Assembly: GCF_000337815.1 (NCBI RefSeq)
Contig: NZ_AOLN01000012.1
Location: 1-46,927, forward strand
Direction: 5' to 3'
From: Haloferax mucosum ATCC BAA-1512
GTDB taxonomy: Archaea; Halobacteriota; Halobacteria; Halobacteriales; Haloferacaceae
Length of the DNA stretch: 46,927 nt
A model generated the notes under the pieces. It was not told the DNA's origin. It made no database searches and saw nothing but the letters and a program-made list of their open reading frames with translations. The translations under genes and the position numbers were made by a program. Below, one piece after another: positions 1 to 8,819 of this stretch. The stretch's first letter is position 1, and each line of letters opens with the position of its first letter.

Positions 1-119
1 TCTCTATCGAATATTTAGAAATGTTGTCATTCAACGTGTACCGCGTGTGTTCGACCGGTCATCGTGTCGGCGAGATAAACGCAAACCATAACATTTTGCG
101 CGTGACAATAGTTACCGAT

Positions 120-1481
120 ATGGAAGCGATAAACCCTGCGACGGGAGAACAGGTCGGCTCTTACGAGTCACACGACAGCGAGGACGTCGAAGCGGCGTTA
201 TCGCGGTCGAGCGCGGCCTTCGACGAGTGGCGTGCCCGCCCGATTCGTGAGCGCGAGGCGCTCCTTTCGAACGCGGCAGACGTACTTCGAGCGAACAAAC
301 AGCGCTACGCCGAACTGATGACGAAAGAGATGGGAAAGCCCATCTCACAGGCGCTCGGCGAAGTCGAAAAGTGTGCGTGGGCGTGCGACCACTACGCCGA
401 GCACGCGACCGCCTACCTCGGCGCCGAACACCACCCTAGTCCGCCCGGAACGTCGGTCGAGACCGTCCACGAACCGCTCGGTGCGGTTCTCGCCGTGATG
501 CCGTGGAACTTCCCGTTTTGGCAGGTCATCCGCTTCGCCGCGCCGTATCTCACCGCCGGGAACGTCGGTATCCTCAAGCACGCCTCGAACGTCCCCGGCT
601 GTGCTCTCGCCCTGGAGGAGGTTTTCGAGGAAGCCGGCTATCCAGAGGGCGTCTTTCAGACACTCCTTATCGGCTCCGACAAGGTCGAGAGCGTACTGTC
701 GGACGACCGCGTTCGCGCGGCGACGCTCACCGGAAGTGGACCCGCGGGCCGAGCGGTTGCGAAGACCGCTGGACAGCACCTCAAAAAGACCGTCTTGGAG
801 TTGGGCGGCTCAGACCCCTTTATCGTACTGGGCGATGCGGACCTCGAAGCCGCCGTTGCGACGGGTGTCCAGGCTCGCAACCAGAACGGCGGGCAATCGT
901 GTATCGCCGCCAAGCGATTCATCGTTCACGAGGCAGTCTACGACGAGTACGTCGAACGTCTCGTCGAATCCTTCGAGGACCTCACCGTCGGCGACCCAAT
1001 GGACGATTCGACCGATGTCGGTCCACAGGCCGACCCGTCGCTGATGGACGAGCTTCACGACCAAGTAAGACAGAGCGTGGCTGACGGTGCCACCGTTCTG
1101 ACCGGTGGTGAACCCCTCGACCGTGAGGGTGCGTACTACCCGCCGACGGTGCTCACTGACGTTCCTCACGGGTGCCCCGTCGATGTCGAAGAGACGTTCG
1201 GCCCCGTTGCGGCCGTCTACGAGGCGTCCAGCGAAGCGGAGGCTATCGACATCGCTAACGACACCCGATTCGGCTTAGGTGCAAGCCTCTGGACCGAGGA
1301 CCGCGAACGGGGCCAGCGACTCGCCAGACGTATCGACGCCGGGTGCGTCTACATCAACGAGATGGTGACGTCCGACCCTCGCGTCCCGTTCGGCGGCATC
1401 AAAGACGCCGGCTACGGCCGCGAACTCTCCGAATCTGGGATAAAAGAGTTCGTCAACCGCAAGACTGTCTGGACGAACTGA
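120..1481 (+). CDS. NAD(P)-dependent aldehyde dehydrogenase, succinate-semialdehyde dehydrogenase-like
   Basis: This 453-residue protein has the aldehyde dehydrogenase fold and would oxidise an aldehyde to its acid with NAD(P)+. Visible signatures are MPWNFPFWQ in the cofactor domain, LELGGSDPFIV carrying the general-base Glu, and NGGQSCIAAKRF carrying the catalytic Cys. The C-terminus (PFGGIKDAGYGRELSESGI) is typical of the succinate-semialdehyde/short-chain group. The ATG at 120 gives a normal family N-terminus (MEAINPATGEQ). The frame stays open upstream to 21, but that extension is cysteine- and histidine-containing and unlike the family. The substrate cannot be read from sequence. It stands alone, with a long gap downstream. 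Confidence 0.9.
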   Translation: MEAINPATGEQVGSYESHDSEDVEAALSRSSAAFDEWRARPIREREALLSNAADVLRANKQRYAELMTKEMGKPISQALGEVEKCAWACDHYAEHATAYLGAEHHPSPPGTSVETVHEPLGAVLAVMPWNFPFWQVIRFAAPYLTAGNVGILKHASNVPGCALALEEVFEEAGYPEGVFQTLLIGSDKVESVLSDDRVRAATLTGSGPAGRAVAKTAGQHLKKTVLELGGSDPFIVLGDADLEAAVATGVQARNQNGGQSCIAAKRFIVHEAVYDEYVERLVESFEDLTVGDPMDDSTDVGPQADPSLMDELHDQVRQSVADGATVLTGGEPLDREGAYYPPTVLTDVPHGCPVDVEETFGPVAAVYEASSEAEAIDIANDTRFGLGASLWTEDRERGQRLARRIDAGCVYINEMVTSDPRVPFGGIKDAGYGRELSESGIKEFVNRKTVWTN

Positions 1482-1938
1482 CGCGGTTTCTCCGCCGGGG
1501 ACGTTTCTGATACGGTATCTGAAGCGGCAGAGTTTGGAGTGTCGTGACACTGCTTGAACACCATTCATCTGATGTGTTAGTACTGTGTTAGTTGGGTCTC
1601 TGTAATCACTGTGTACTATTTCTCGACGGATTTTAGAGCAGTTGACACCCATATGAGTGGTGTCTATTTCATATATGATATCTGAACTAACCGCGATTCT
1701 TCGGGTGACAATCATGGCTTCACGGTGACCGTTGGATAGCTTCGGAACGTGGCCCACCTACGCGGAACGACCAATGCTCACTAACAGTTTAGGATTGTGC
1801 CAAATATGAATATGTATGTGTCTGTCAACCTCGCCCGTGTGCCCGTTGCCCGACGCGACACGCCGTAGTTCACATCGCGCCGCGAAAGCGAATCGTATCC
1901 CGAGTAATTAAAACCCGGCCACCGAGTATCGGCGGTAA
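1482..1938. other. Intergenic region upstream of deoxyhypusine synthase
   Basis: No convincing gene is seen in these 457 bases. They are more AT-rich than their flanks. They contain a direct repeat GTGTTAGT near 1574 and 1585 and an imperfect inverted repeat at 1644-1664 with 6-bp arms (GACACC/GGTGTC). A TATA-like TAATTAAAA near 1905-1914 lies about 27 bp before the next start codon, which suggests a leaderless promoter. Confidence 0.5.
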
Positions 1939-2922
1939 ATGGCCGAAGACGAATCCCACGAACACGTCGTCCCAGGGAGCGAAGAAGAGCTATCGACCCC
2001 CGACGTCAGCGGGTACGACTTCCGCGGTGAGTTCTCTTTCGACGACTTGCTGGAGAGCTACGCGACGACCGGCTTTCAGGCGACGCAACTCGCGGAAGCC
2101 ATCGACATCGCAAAACGAATGCAGGAAGACGACGCGACTATCTATCTCACCCTCACGTCGAACATAATCTCGTCGGGATTGCGAGAGGTAGTCGCATACC
2201 TCGTCCGCGAAGGGTTCGTAGACGTGCTCATCACGACGTCCGGGTCGCTGACGGAAGACGTAATCAAGACGGCAAAGCCGTTCAAGATGGGCGAGTGGGA
2301 CGCCGACGAGGCCGCTCTCCGCGAGCGTGGAATCAATCGCCTCGGGAACCTCTACGTTCCGTCAGACCGGTACGTCTGGCTGGAACAGTATCTCTACGAC
2401 TTCTTCGAGGACTTCTTCGCAGAAGAGAAGGTCCGCACACCGACGGCGTTCGCACGCGAACTCGGAGCGACCCTCGACGATGAGGATTCGGTCCTGAAGC
2501 AGGCGGCGGACAACGACGTGCCGGTGTACTGCCCGGCGCTCACCGACGCTGAAGTGGGGAACTTCCTCTATTACTACCGGCAGGGGTACGACTCGGAAGT
2601 CGGTATCGAGATTTTGGACGATTACGACTCGCTCATCGAAAACGGATTGCTGGCAGATACGACCGGACTTATCGCAGTCGGCGGCGGTGTGCCGAAACAC
2701 CACGCCATTATGACGAACCTCTTTCGGGGCGGCGCGGACTACGTCGTCTACATCTCGACCGGCATGGAAGGCGATGGTTCCCTCTCGGGTGCGCCACCGA
2801 ACGAAGCCGTCTCGTGGGGGAAAATCAAAGAGCGAGAGACGAACTACACGCAAATCGAAGCAGAAGCGACGCTCGTCTTCCCACTTCTCGTCGCAGGCGC
2901 GTTCAAGCAGACCGATACGTAA
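1939..2922 (+). CDS. dhs: Deoxyhypusine synthase
   Basis: The 327-residue protein matches the archaeal deoxyhypusine synthase family. That enzyme moves the aminobutyl group of spermidine (or modifies with agmatine in haloarchaea) onto a lysine of translation factor aIF5A. Diagnostic stretches are LTSNIISSGLREVV near residue 75, the nucleotide-binding GGGVPKHH near 250, and NEAVSWGKIK near 290, which holds the catalytic lysine. The length is normal. The ATG at 1939 has a TATA-like element about 27 bp upstream, consistent with a leaderless mRNA. Hypusination is an essential housekeeping step, so this part of the window looks chromosomal. Confidence 0.92.
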   Translation: MAEDESHEHVVPGSEEELSTPDVSGYDFRGEFSFDDLLESYATTGFQATQLAEAIDIAKRMQEDDATIYLTLTSNIISSGLREVVAYLVREGFVDVLITTSGSLTEDVIKTAKPFKMGEWDADEAALRERGINRLGNLYVPSDRYVWLEQYLYDFFEDFFAEEKVRTPTAFARELGATLDDEDSVLKQAADNDVPVYCPALTDAEVGNFLYYYRQGYDSEVGIEILDDYDSLIENGLLADTTGLIAVGGGVPKHHAIMTNLFRGGADYVVYISTGMEGDGSLSGAPPNEAVSWGKIKERETNYTQIEAEATLVFPLLVAGAFKQTDT

Positions 2923-3033
2923 CGGCCACCGCCTACTCGGCAGGCGTTTGCGAGCGGCGAGACTTCACCGGCTCCCGACCCCCAGTCTCCGGTCGACGAG
3001 CGTTTATGCCTCGCGTGGGTACAACGAGATGCG

Positions 3034-3171
3034 ATGAGCATCCAGGGTCTCTGTCAGGTGTGCGAGGCGGCGTCCGCCGAGTATCGATGTCGTCAGTGTG
3101 GGTCACTCGTCTGCGACACACACTACCGCGACGACGCCGGACTGTGTACTACCTGCGCGACGGGATTGTGA
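3034..3171 (+). CDS. HIT-type zinc-finger mini-protein (45 aa)
   Basis: A 45-residue protein starting MSIQGLCQVCEAA. It has three Cys pairs (CQVC, CRQC, CTTC) and a Cys/His pair (CDTH), a layout like zf-HIT or B-box-like treble-clef fingers that hold two zinc ions. It would be nearly all zinc site, so it probably binds protein or nucleic acid and is not an enzyme. It starts 111 bp after the deoxyhypusine synthase stop, in the same orientation. Coding status rests on the cysteine spacing and the clean start and stop. Confidence 0.7.
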   Translation: MSIQGLCQVCEAASAEYRCRQCGSLVCDTHYRDDAGLCTTCATGL

Positions 3172-3264
3172 GCGTCCGGCGAAAACCGTTCGGCGGAGTA
3201 CCTCTCGTCAGTAATCACACGCGTTGCCGTACGACGGCGAAAAAACCCGCGTTAGTTCGTCGAG

Positions 3265-3570
3265 TTACTCGGTTTCTGCAACGACGAGAACATCGATGTT
3301 GCCACCGTAGGGGTCGTCGATGTGTCCGCTGGCGTCACGGAAGAGTGCTTGAAGATTGACCGTCACGGTCTCGCCGTTGACGTCGGCGTCGGTGTAAATC
3401 TTCTCGGACATGATGTGGTGGTCTTCGCCATCGTAGCCGATGTCGAAGCTTTGGATGGCGGTTTCGGCCGCTCTGATCGGTCCGTGAACGCTCACATCCT
3501 TCGAAGCCGTGTATTCTCGTCCTGTAACGTCCGCGAACGAGAACCCGACTGTGCGTAGTTCTGTAGGCAT
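3265..3570 (-). CDS. Small beta-rich protein divergent from the ETX/MTX2-like gene
   Basis: About 101 residues starting MPTELRTVGF (an in-frame upstream ATG at 3591 would add seven residues). The sequence alternates polar and hydrophobic residues with short turns, as in a beta-sandwich. Its conserved-looking core runs IQSFDIGYDGEDHHIMSEK and ends with FRDASGHIDDPYGG followed by IDVLVVAE. I recall this pattern from uncharacterised proteins but cannot name a function. No signal peptide or membrane segment is visible. It faces the aerolysin-like gene across a 311-bp AT-rich spacer, which suggests joint control. It could be an accessory or carbohydrate-binding partner; that is inference only. Confidence 0.65.
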   Translation of the reverse strand: MPTELRTVGFSFADVTGREYTASKDVSVHGPIRAAETAIQSFDIGYDGEDHHIMSEKIYTDADVNGETVTVNLQALFRDASGHIDDPYGGNIDVLVVAETE

Positions 3571-3881
3571 TGGTGTACTACCAGTTAACATATGTTGTTA
3601 GATATACAAATAAGTTTCTAATTACTAACTATATTGGAATGAAATGAAAATAACTGGACCGCAGTGTGGCGATTGTTCGACGAATCCCACGAGTGGGTAC
3701 CCGTCGTTCGGCCCGTCGAGTTGACGCCCTGCGTCAACAGTCTCTGTCTCGGCGGACGGCTAATCTCGGTACTTTTGCGCCGCCTCAGCTCACGGATATG
3801 ACCCGTCCTCTATTACAGCCAGAAAAAACTGTTGGCTAACCTATATTTGCTATTAGTGTTATTGTATTGACGTGATTCACA
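3571..3881. promoter_or_regulatory. Divergent AT-rich promoter region of the ETX/MTX2-like gene pair
   Basis: These 311 bases hold no gene. The two ends are AT-rich (about 3590-3650 and 3825-3880), as expected for two outward-facing promoters. The middle is GC-rich. The AT-rich ends contrast with the GC-rich coding DNA around them and may mark acquired DNA. Confidence 0.45.
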
Positions 3882-4706
3882 ATGGAAATCATTGAGATGA
3901 TCGGCGATTGGACGAACGAGTGGATGAACCAACGCGGCGGCGGAAATAATTGGGACTGGGACCACACTAACTCGACGTTCCAAGACTACTACAACCGCTA
4001 CGGACTCGATCTGTACCCGACGTCGGGCGATTATCAGATCCAGAACCAGCATACGAACAGCAAGAAGGTCTACCAAACGACGTACGGGCCGAACGATTAC
4101 CCGTCAGAAGCTACCTTCCAGCATACGTATACGCAGGAGGATACGTTCTCCTGGTCGCTCGAAGAGAAGCTCTCGTACGGGAAAGATGTAAGCATCGGAG
4201 TCGTCGCTCCCGACATCTTCACCGCGAGTACCGGGCGTCGTTTCGAGATCTCGCTGACGACGACGCAAGAACAGAAGCGATCAGACAAGACAGAGTGGTC
4301 GCAACAACAGACCTTCCACGTCCCACAAAACGAGAAGGTCGCGGTGGAAATGATTGTCGAGGAGGTGGAGGCAAATGCGACGAAGGACGTTAGTGTGGTC
4401 GCCACCGGTAGTGTCGCGGCCGGCCTGAACCGCAAGTGGAATGGCCACTACTTCTGGTTCCTCCCAATCGGCGAGTTAGCATCCGAGTTCTCTACACACC
4501 CCGGCGTGAAGGTCAAAAACAGTCACAAGGTAGAGTTCACGACGAAACTCGATATGAGCGGCACCGCTGGTGTCAATAGCCGTATCAGGATAAAGAGCGA
4601 AGACCAAGCCGGAAAAGAAGCGGAATCGCCGCGGACGGTCAACCACATCCAGCACCCAGACCAACTGCTGGTCGGTGCACAGACGCAAAAACCGTCGGCT
4701 GACTAA
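3882..4706 (+). CDS. ETX/MTX2-type aerolysin-like beta-pore-forming protein homolog
   Basis: A 274-residue protein. Residues about 79-185 look like the ETX/MTX2 (aerolysin-like) domain: a FQHTYTQEDTFSWSLEEKLSYG strand region, a Ser/Thr-alternating amphipathic stretch (residues 100-145) in the position of the membrane-inserting hairpin, then HVPQNEKVAVEMIVEEVEAN, resembling the family's Pro-Pro-x-x-x-V-x-V strand, and a following GSVAAGL. The aromatic, Asn/Gln-rich N-terminus (residues 1-60) may be a receptor-binding or cap region. No signal peptide is seen, so it would be cytoplasmic or released by lysis. Family members oligomerise into pores, but activity here is not shown. Assignment is by pattern recognition and needs a profile or structure search. 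Confidence 0.65.
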   Translation: MEIIEMIGDWTNEWMNQRGGGNNWDWDHTNSTFQDYYNRYGLDLYPTSGDYQIQNQHTNSKKVYQTTYGPNDYPSEATFQHTYTQEDTFSWSLEEKLSYGKDVSIGVVAPDIFTASTGRRFEISLTTTQEQKRSDKTEWSQQQTFHVPQNEKVAVEMIVEEVEANATKDVSVVATGSVAAGLNRKWNGHYFWFLPIGELASEFSTHPGVKVKNSHKVEFTTKLDMSGTAGVNSRIRIKSEDQAGKEAESPRTVNHIQHPDQLLVGAQTQKPSAD

Positions 4707-5238
4707 CACTCACTGACGACGGTAGCTGTAGGGTTCTCACGAGCGCATGAACCCACAGAGGAAGCGGACTCTTCAGATTCGTTTTTTGCCGACGATAGTT
4801 GGGTTTTCGTTAGACTGTACCTCCTCGACAACGCGTAGTGGAGAGTGGGTGGAGTACTACTATGTAGCGTTCGCAACTGTCCTTCGTCTCCACGGTGCGA
4901 CTATCTCGGTAGCTCTCGGTATGAGAACATACTGCCATTACAGACGTACTTGTGTAAATGGTAATTACCAATTATGTCTGGCGTACGACTGACACCTGTT
5001 CGACACACTATTCGGTCATTATTGATAGACTATTCGGTATCTATTTACGCCACCGGTACCCGGTTCGGGTGACTAAACGAAACACTATGAGTCAACTCGC
5101 TCGCGTGGCCCGCGACCCTTGTGACCTGCGTACGACGACTCACCGACGCTATCGGTCTCGAGTTACGACACGGATTCCCGACACTCACGTCAAATAGGCT
5201 AAAGTTTCATATCCGGAGCGACTGCATATACGTGTACG
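4707..5238. other. Intergenic region between the ETX/MTX2-like gene and the stress protein gene
   Basis: No credible gene is seen in 532 bases; the short open frames here lack the acidic haloarchaeal composition. It has a perfect 12-bp palindrome TGGTAATTACCA (4959-4970) and a direct repeat ACTATTCGGT at 5007-5016 and 5029-5038, spaced 22 bp (two helical turns). A TATA-like TTCATAT near 5203-5211 is about 30 bp before the downstream start codon. Confidence 0.45.
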
Positions 5239-5661
5239 ATGTACGACCATGTTCTCATCCCTATCGACGGGAGCGATGGTTCAGATCGCGGCGTCGAGTA
5301 CGGACTCGACATCGCACAGAAGTACGACGCGACTGTCCACACGCTGTACGTCGTCGATAAGCGAGTCTACGGCGACACCCCAGCGTTTTCGAGTGACGAA
5401 CTCTTCTTCGAACAGGTTGAAGACCGCGGTGAGGAGTTGCTCACGTCGGTGGAGACGCAGGCAAAGGACCTCGACCTCGACGTCGTCCGCGTCTGTAAGC
5501 GCGGCGTCCCTCACGAGGTTATCCTCGACTACACCGACGACAACGATATCGACCTCATCGTGATGGGCAGACACGGCCACTCTGACTTCCAACTGCCCCA
5601 CATCGGCAGTTGCACGGACCGCGTCATTCGCCTTGCGAACGTGCCGGTACTCCCCGTCTAA
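5239..5661 (+). CDS. Universal stress protein, UspA family
   Basis: A single-domain Usp of 140 residues starting MYDHVLIPIDGSDGS, the normal family opening. The C-terminal part has the ATP-binding-type motif G-x2-G-x9-G-S (MGRHGHSDFQLPHIGS) followed by VIRLANVPVLPV. Usp proteins act as small dimeric nucleotide-binding stress proteins; no specific partner can be read. It converges with phaC, with only 16 bp between the two stops. Position beside the PHA cluster may be chance. Confidence 0.88.
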   Translation: MYDHVLIPIDGSDGSDRGVEYGLDIAQKYDATVHTLYVVDKRVYGDTPAFSSDELFFEQVEDRGEELLTSVETQAKDLDLDVVRVCKRGVPHEVILDYTDDNDIDLIVMGRHGHSDFQLPHIGSCTDRVIRLANVPVLPV

Positions 5662-5677
5662 GGGAGCCCGGAAAAGA

Positions 5678-7258
5678 TTAGTTCGTTTGGTCGGACGCCT
5701 CTTCGACCCACGCGCTCACCCGTGACATCGGCACGTCGATGGTCGCCGCAATCTCCGAGGGGTCCGCGGCGGCCAACGCGGAGACTGTCGTTATCCCCGC
5801 GGCCGCGAGGCGCTGTGCGTACGTGGGACCGATTCCATCGATCGATTCGAGTTCTCCCTCGGCGGTCTCCCCGTCCGATACGTCTGTCTCGACGCTCGAT
5901 TCGGCTGTCGATTCTGAGTCGGCGGTCGGTTCCGCGTCGGCCGCTGACTGTGGTTCTGTCTCGTTTTGTGACTTGGCTCCTGTCTCGTTTTGCGACTCGG
6001 CTTCTGTCTCGGATTGCGGCTCTGGCTCTGTTTGTGACTCGGTTTCCGTCTCGTGGTGCGGTTCGGTTTCGGTCGCCTCGCTTTCGGACGCAGATTTCTC
6101 CGCAACTTCGGATTCGATCTCGGTTCCATCTTCGATTCCGTGCTCGCGGTGTGCGTCTCGCGGCACTTCTGCGCTCGTATCCGAGCGTTCGGCGAACCAG
6201 TCACTAACGTTCGGCCAGAGGTCTCTGTGGGAACGCGACGAGACCGAGAGTCCGATGTGCCCTGTCGGTCCCTCGATGACTGACGTGTCATCGCTCGGCA
6301 CGAGGTCGTTGAAACCGACACTCGCCTCCGGTGGGATGAGATGGTCGTACTCCCCGACGATTTGGACGAGCGGCATCTCGATACGGTCGAGGTCTATCTT
6401 CTTCCCATCGAGTTCGAGTTCGTTCTTGGCCAGTTTGTTCTGCTGGTAGATGTCCTCCAGGAACTGCGTGTAAGTTGCGCCCGCAACGTCGATACCGTCC
6501 GAGAGCCACTGTTCCATCCGAGCGAAGTTCTCTACGAAGGATTCGTTTTCGACGTTTTCGAACAGTCGGACGTACTTGGTGACGTAGTTCTCGACGGGGT
6601 CCATCAGGGCGAACCCGACGTCGAGGAACTCCGAGGGGACGTTTCCGAACGTGTCGGTCACGGCTTTCGGAGAGTAATACTCCTCGGAACCCCAACGTTC
6701 GAGGACGCCGCCCGTCTCGTCGAAGACGAGTCCCGCCGCCATCAATCCGAGATTTCTGACTTTTTCGGGGAACAGCGACGCGTACATGACGCTCATGGTT
6801 CCGCCCATGCAGTACCCGAGAACGTTGATCGAGTCCTGTCCCGAGCGCTCGCGGACGACATCGACGCAGTTGTCGATATACCGGGAGACGTAGTCGTCGA
6901 GCGTGAGATGGGTATCGAGACGCGACGGCTCACCCCAGTCGATGAGGTAGACGTCGAAGCCTTGTTCGAGCAGGGTTCGAACGACGCTTCGGTCCGGCTG
7001 GAGGTCGAGGATGTACGGCCGGTTGATGAGCGCGTAGACGATGAGAATCGGCACGTCGTACTGTGTCTCAGTCTGCGATTCGTAGTGGTGCAGTCTGAGT
7101 TTGTTCTCCTCGTAGACGACTTCGCTCGGCGTCTGCCCAACCGTCACCTCCGACACGGTTTCGGCGCGGTCGGACACGGCGTTGGTCCGGTCAACGAGTT
7201 CCGCGGCCTGCTCCCACTGTCGGCGTTGCAGGTCTAAGGCGAAGGTGACCGGCGTCAT
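5678..7258 (-). CDS. phaC: Class III poly(3-hydroxyalkanoate) synthase subunit PhaC with C-terminal HhH domain
   Basis: The catalytic subunit that polymerises (R)-3-hydroxyacyl-CoA into PHA. Residues 1-360 are the alpha/beta-hydrolase synthase domain. The lipase-box-like GYCMGG gives nucleophile Cys150, with Asp305 (GEYDHLIPP) and His334 (GPTGHIG) completing the triad at the class III spacing. Residues about 361-470 are a Glu/Ser/Thr/Gln-rich, near-repetitive acidic linker with repeated SQNET and TETE units. Residues about 471-522 are a helix-hairpin-helix module ([17 protein letters not shown]). At 526 residues it is much longer than class III enzymes of about 355. It overlaps phaE by 4 bp and is the last gene of the operon. 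Confidence 0.95.
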   Translation of the reverse strand: MTPVTFALDLQRRQWEQAAELVDRTNAVSDRAETVSEVTVGQTPSEVVYEENKLRLHHYESQTETQYDVPILIVYALINRPYILDLQPDRSVVRTLLEQGFDVYLIDWGEPSRLDTHLTLDDYVSRYIDNCVDVVRERSGQDSINVLGYCMGGTMSVMYASLFPEKVRNLGLMAAGLVFDETGGVLERWGSEEYYSPKAVTDTFGNVPSEFLDVGFALMDPVENYVTKYVRLFENVENESFVENFARMEQWLSDGIDVAGATYTQFLEDIYQQNKLAKNELELDGKKIDLDRIEMPLVQIVGEYDHLIPPEASVGFNDLVPSDDTSVIEGPTGHIGLSVSSRSHRDLWPNVSDWFAERSDTSAEVPRDAHREHGIEDGTEIESEVAEKSASESEATETEPHHETETESQTEPEPQSETEAESQNETGAKSQNETEPQSAADAEPTADSESTAESSVETDVSDGETAEGELESIDGIGPTYAQRLAAAGITTVSALAAADPSEIAATIDVPMSRVSAWVEEASDQTN

Positions 7259-7800
7259 CCCTCCACGTCCATCGCATCGAGAAGGCGGTCGAGTTTCGTT
7301 TCCACGGCGTGCTGTCTACGTTCGAGTTCGACGAGGCGTTCTGCGACTTCCCCGATGTCGCCTTCCGTGGCGAACCCGAGCGTGCGAAGCGTCGATTGCG
7401 CCGCCGCATCGACTTCCTGTTGCATCTCCATCACGTCTTCGACGGTCTGCCCCGTCGCCGCCGCGAACGCGGAAGTGCTCATCACCTCTTTGAACGCCTC
7501 GTTCGATGATTTCAGCCAGATGTCGCGGAACTCCTCGGTCGATACGTCTTCGCCCTCGAAGGCGTCGCTGGCTCGCTCGAACTGCTGTTCGGCGGCTTCC
7601 ATCCATACTTTGTAGGCGCGAGCGTAACCGTTGAGTCCTTCGCTCATCGTCTCCGAGGACATCTCGGTGTCTTCGAGCGCGTCGAGCCACGACTCGACGA
7701 ACTGTGACTGTGCCTCGACGTTTCGTTCGAGTGCCGCGAACATCGACTCGTTCATCTCTGTGGCGTATTTCGTCCACTCGTCCTCCGTCTGTTGTGACAT
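7255..7800 (-). CDS. phaE: PHA synthase subunit PhaE, haloarchaeal type
   Basis: The second subunit of class III PHA synthase, needed with PhaC for polymerisation. This 181-residue form is largely helical, with a conserved-looking region [23 protein letters not shown] (about residues 90-113). It ends in a heptad-like coiled coil ([26 protein letters not shown]). Bacterial PhaE is about twice as long; short forms are typical of haloarchaea. Its stop overlaps the phaC start by 4 bp (ATGA), which indicates translational coupling. It lies 44 bp after phaP. Confidence 0.92.
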   Translation of the reverse strand: MSQQTEDEWTKYATEMNESMFAALERNVEAQSQFVESWLDALEDTEMSSETMSEGLNGYARAYKVWMEAAEQQFERASDAFEGEDVSTEEFRDIWLKSSNEAFKEVMSTSAFAAATGQTVEDVMEMQQEVDAAAQSTLRTLGFATEGDIGEVAERLVELERRQHAVETKLDRLLDAMDVEG

Positions 7801-7844
7801 GGGTATTGGTACTCTCGGGCGGACTAAAATAGTTACTCAGTTGA

Positions 7845-8309
7845 CTACTCTGCGCTATCTGGGGTGACCTGCGTCGAGGTTTCTTCCGCCTCTCGCAGAC
7901 CCTCCAGATAGACTTCGGTCGCGTCGTCGAAGTACTCCAGTGACCGGTCCATGAACTCGTCCATGGCTTCTGCGTTCTCCTCGAAGCTTTCTTCCATGGC
8001 GTCCCACGTTTGTGCGGTCATCTCGTCGATACTGTCGAACTGCTCGTCCATCATCTCCTTCATGTCCCCGTACATCCGGGCGTCGCCCGGCATCGACGAG
8101 TCCATCATGTCGAAGTACGACTTGAACGCCGTCCGAGCGAAGTCGGTTCCTTTCCGGTTGACCGACTGTTGGGCTTTCATGCCGTCGGCCATCATGTGCG
8201 TGAGTTGTTTTTGGAACTCGACGCCTCGGTGCATGCTCTGTTGGCTCTGCTCGATGGAGCGACGCTGTAACTGGAAGAACTGTGCGAACGGATTTGCTTG
8301 TTCACTCAT
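7845..8309 (-). CDS. phaP: Haloarchaeal phasin PhaP
   Basis: A 154-residue, Met- and Gln-rich helical protein starting MSEQANPFAQFFQLQRRSIE. Amphipathic helices without membrane segments fit a granule-coating phasin that limits coalescence of PHA granules. The start at 8309 was chosen because GGTGATT, a Shine-Dalgarno-like sequence, lies 5 bp ahead; the upstream 36 codons overlap phaR and do not look phasin-like. It overlaps the end of phaR by 8 bp. Order phaR-phaP-phaE-phaC supports the call. Confidence 0.9.
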   Translation of the reverse strand: MSEQANPFAQFFQLQRRSIEQSQQSMHRGVEFQKQLTHMMADGMKAQQSVNRKGTDFARTAFKSYFDMMDSSMPGDARMYGDMKEMMDEQFDSIDEMTAQTWDAMEESFEENAEAMDEFMDRSLEYFDDATEVYLEGLREAEETSTQVTPDSAE

Positions 8310-8634
8310 TTGAATCACCACGTGGTTGCTTGATTGGGACGACGAACGCCTGGACGAGGTCTCCCTCTTCGATATCGAGGGCGTCGCGTTCGGCATCGGG
8401 GATACTGAGTCTCCCACCGCTCTGCACGCGCGTTTTGAAGACCGCGGTCTGGAGACTCATCGACCCAAGGTCGGGGAAGTCACCCATCGAGTACCCGTCT
8501 GAGGAACCCGTTCCCGCCGTCATCAACTGCTCGAACAGGCGGAGTTGTTGCTGGGTGAACTCTTCGCTGGCTTTCTGAAACTGTGATGCGAACAGCGCCG
8601 GTGGCCACGCCGCATCGTCTGGGTCGTTCGTCAT
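8302..8634 (-). CDS. phaR: AbrB-type PHA regulator PhaR
   Basis: 110 residues. The N-terminal half (LFASQFQKASEEFTQQQLRLFEQLM) is a phasin-like amphipathic helix region. Residues 65-104 form an AbrB/SpoVT swapped-hairpin DNA-binding domain (VQSGGRLSIPDAERDALDIEEGD). In haloarchaeal PHA producers such a protein is known to regulate the phaRP promoter and to bind granules, so it can sense polymer. It is the first gene of the minus-strand operon. A TATA-like CCTATATG element is centred about 30 bp before its start, suggesting a leaderless transcript. Confidence 0.9.
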   Translation of the reverse strand: MTNDPDDAAWPPALFASQFQKASEEFTQQQLRLFEQLMTAGTGSSDGYSMGDFPDLGSMSLQTAVFKTRVQSGGRLSIPDAERDALDIEEGDLVQAFVVPIKQPRGDSNE

Positions 8635-8819
8635 CGCCTACGACTGAGTTGTACTTGCAGGAACATATAGGTTCCCTTCAGAACCATTTAGTGGTAGCAG
8701 ATGGTAGCGTATGGTATCAGAGCCGGCAATAACCCGTTCGGTCCCGAATAGTGATTTGTGAACATACACCGAAGTTCCTAAGTCGAGCGGGTGCAGAACC
8801 GCACTTACGACCGTATACG
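8635..8819. promoter_or_regulatory. Divergent phaR/maoC promoter region with phased TGGTA repeats
   Basis: This 185-bp region separates the phaRPEC operon from the hydratase gene. Three TGGTA copies lie at 8692-8696, 8702-8706 and 8712-8716, exactly 10 bp apart and so on the same DNA face. An inverted half-site ACCATTTAGTGGT lies at 8684-8696. They sit just upstream of the phaR TATA-like element (about 8662-8671) and are a candidate PhaR or other regulator site. Binding is inference. Confidence 0.5.

Noticed and set aside
1788-1804. Possible metal box TTTAGG-ATTGTG-CCAAA upstream of dhs
   Set aside because: Spacer is 6 and not 4 bp and the right arm is degenerate; there is no metal-related gene next to it.
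4747-5197. Two short plus-strand open frames (79-81 codons)
   Set aside because: Basic, Cys/Thr/Tyr-rich composition unlike haloarchaeal proteins, and overlapping frames in AT-rich intergenic DNA.
6341-7237. 298-codon plus-strand open frame
   Set aside because: Antisense to phaC, whose catalytic triad is complete; the frame has no recognisable motif.
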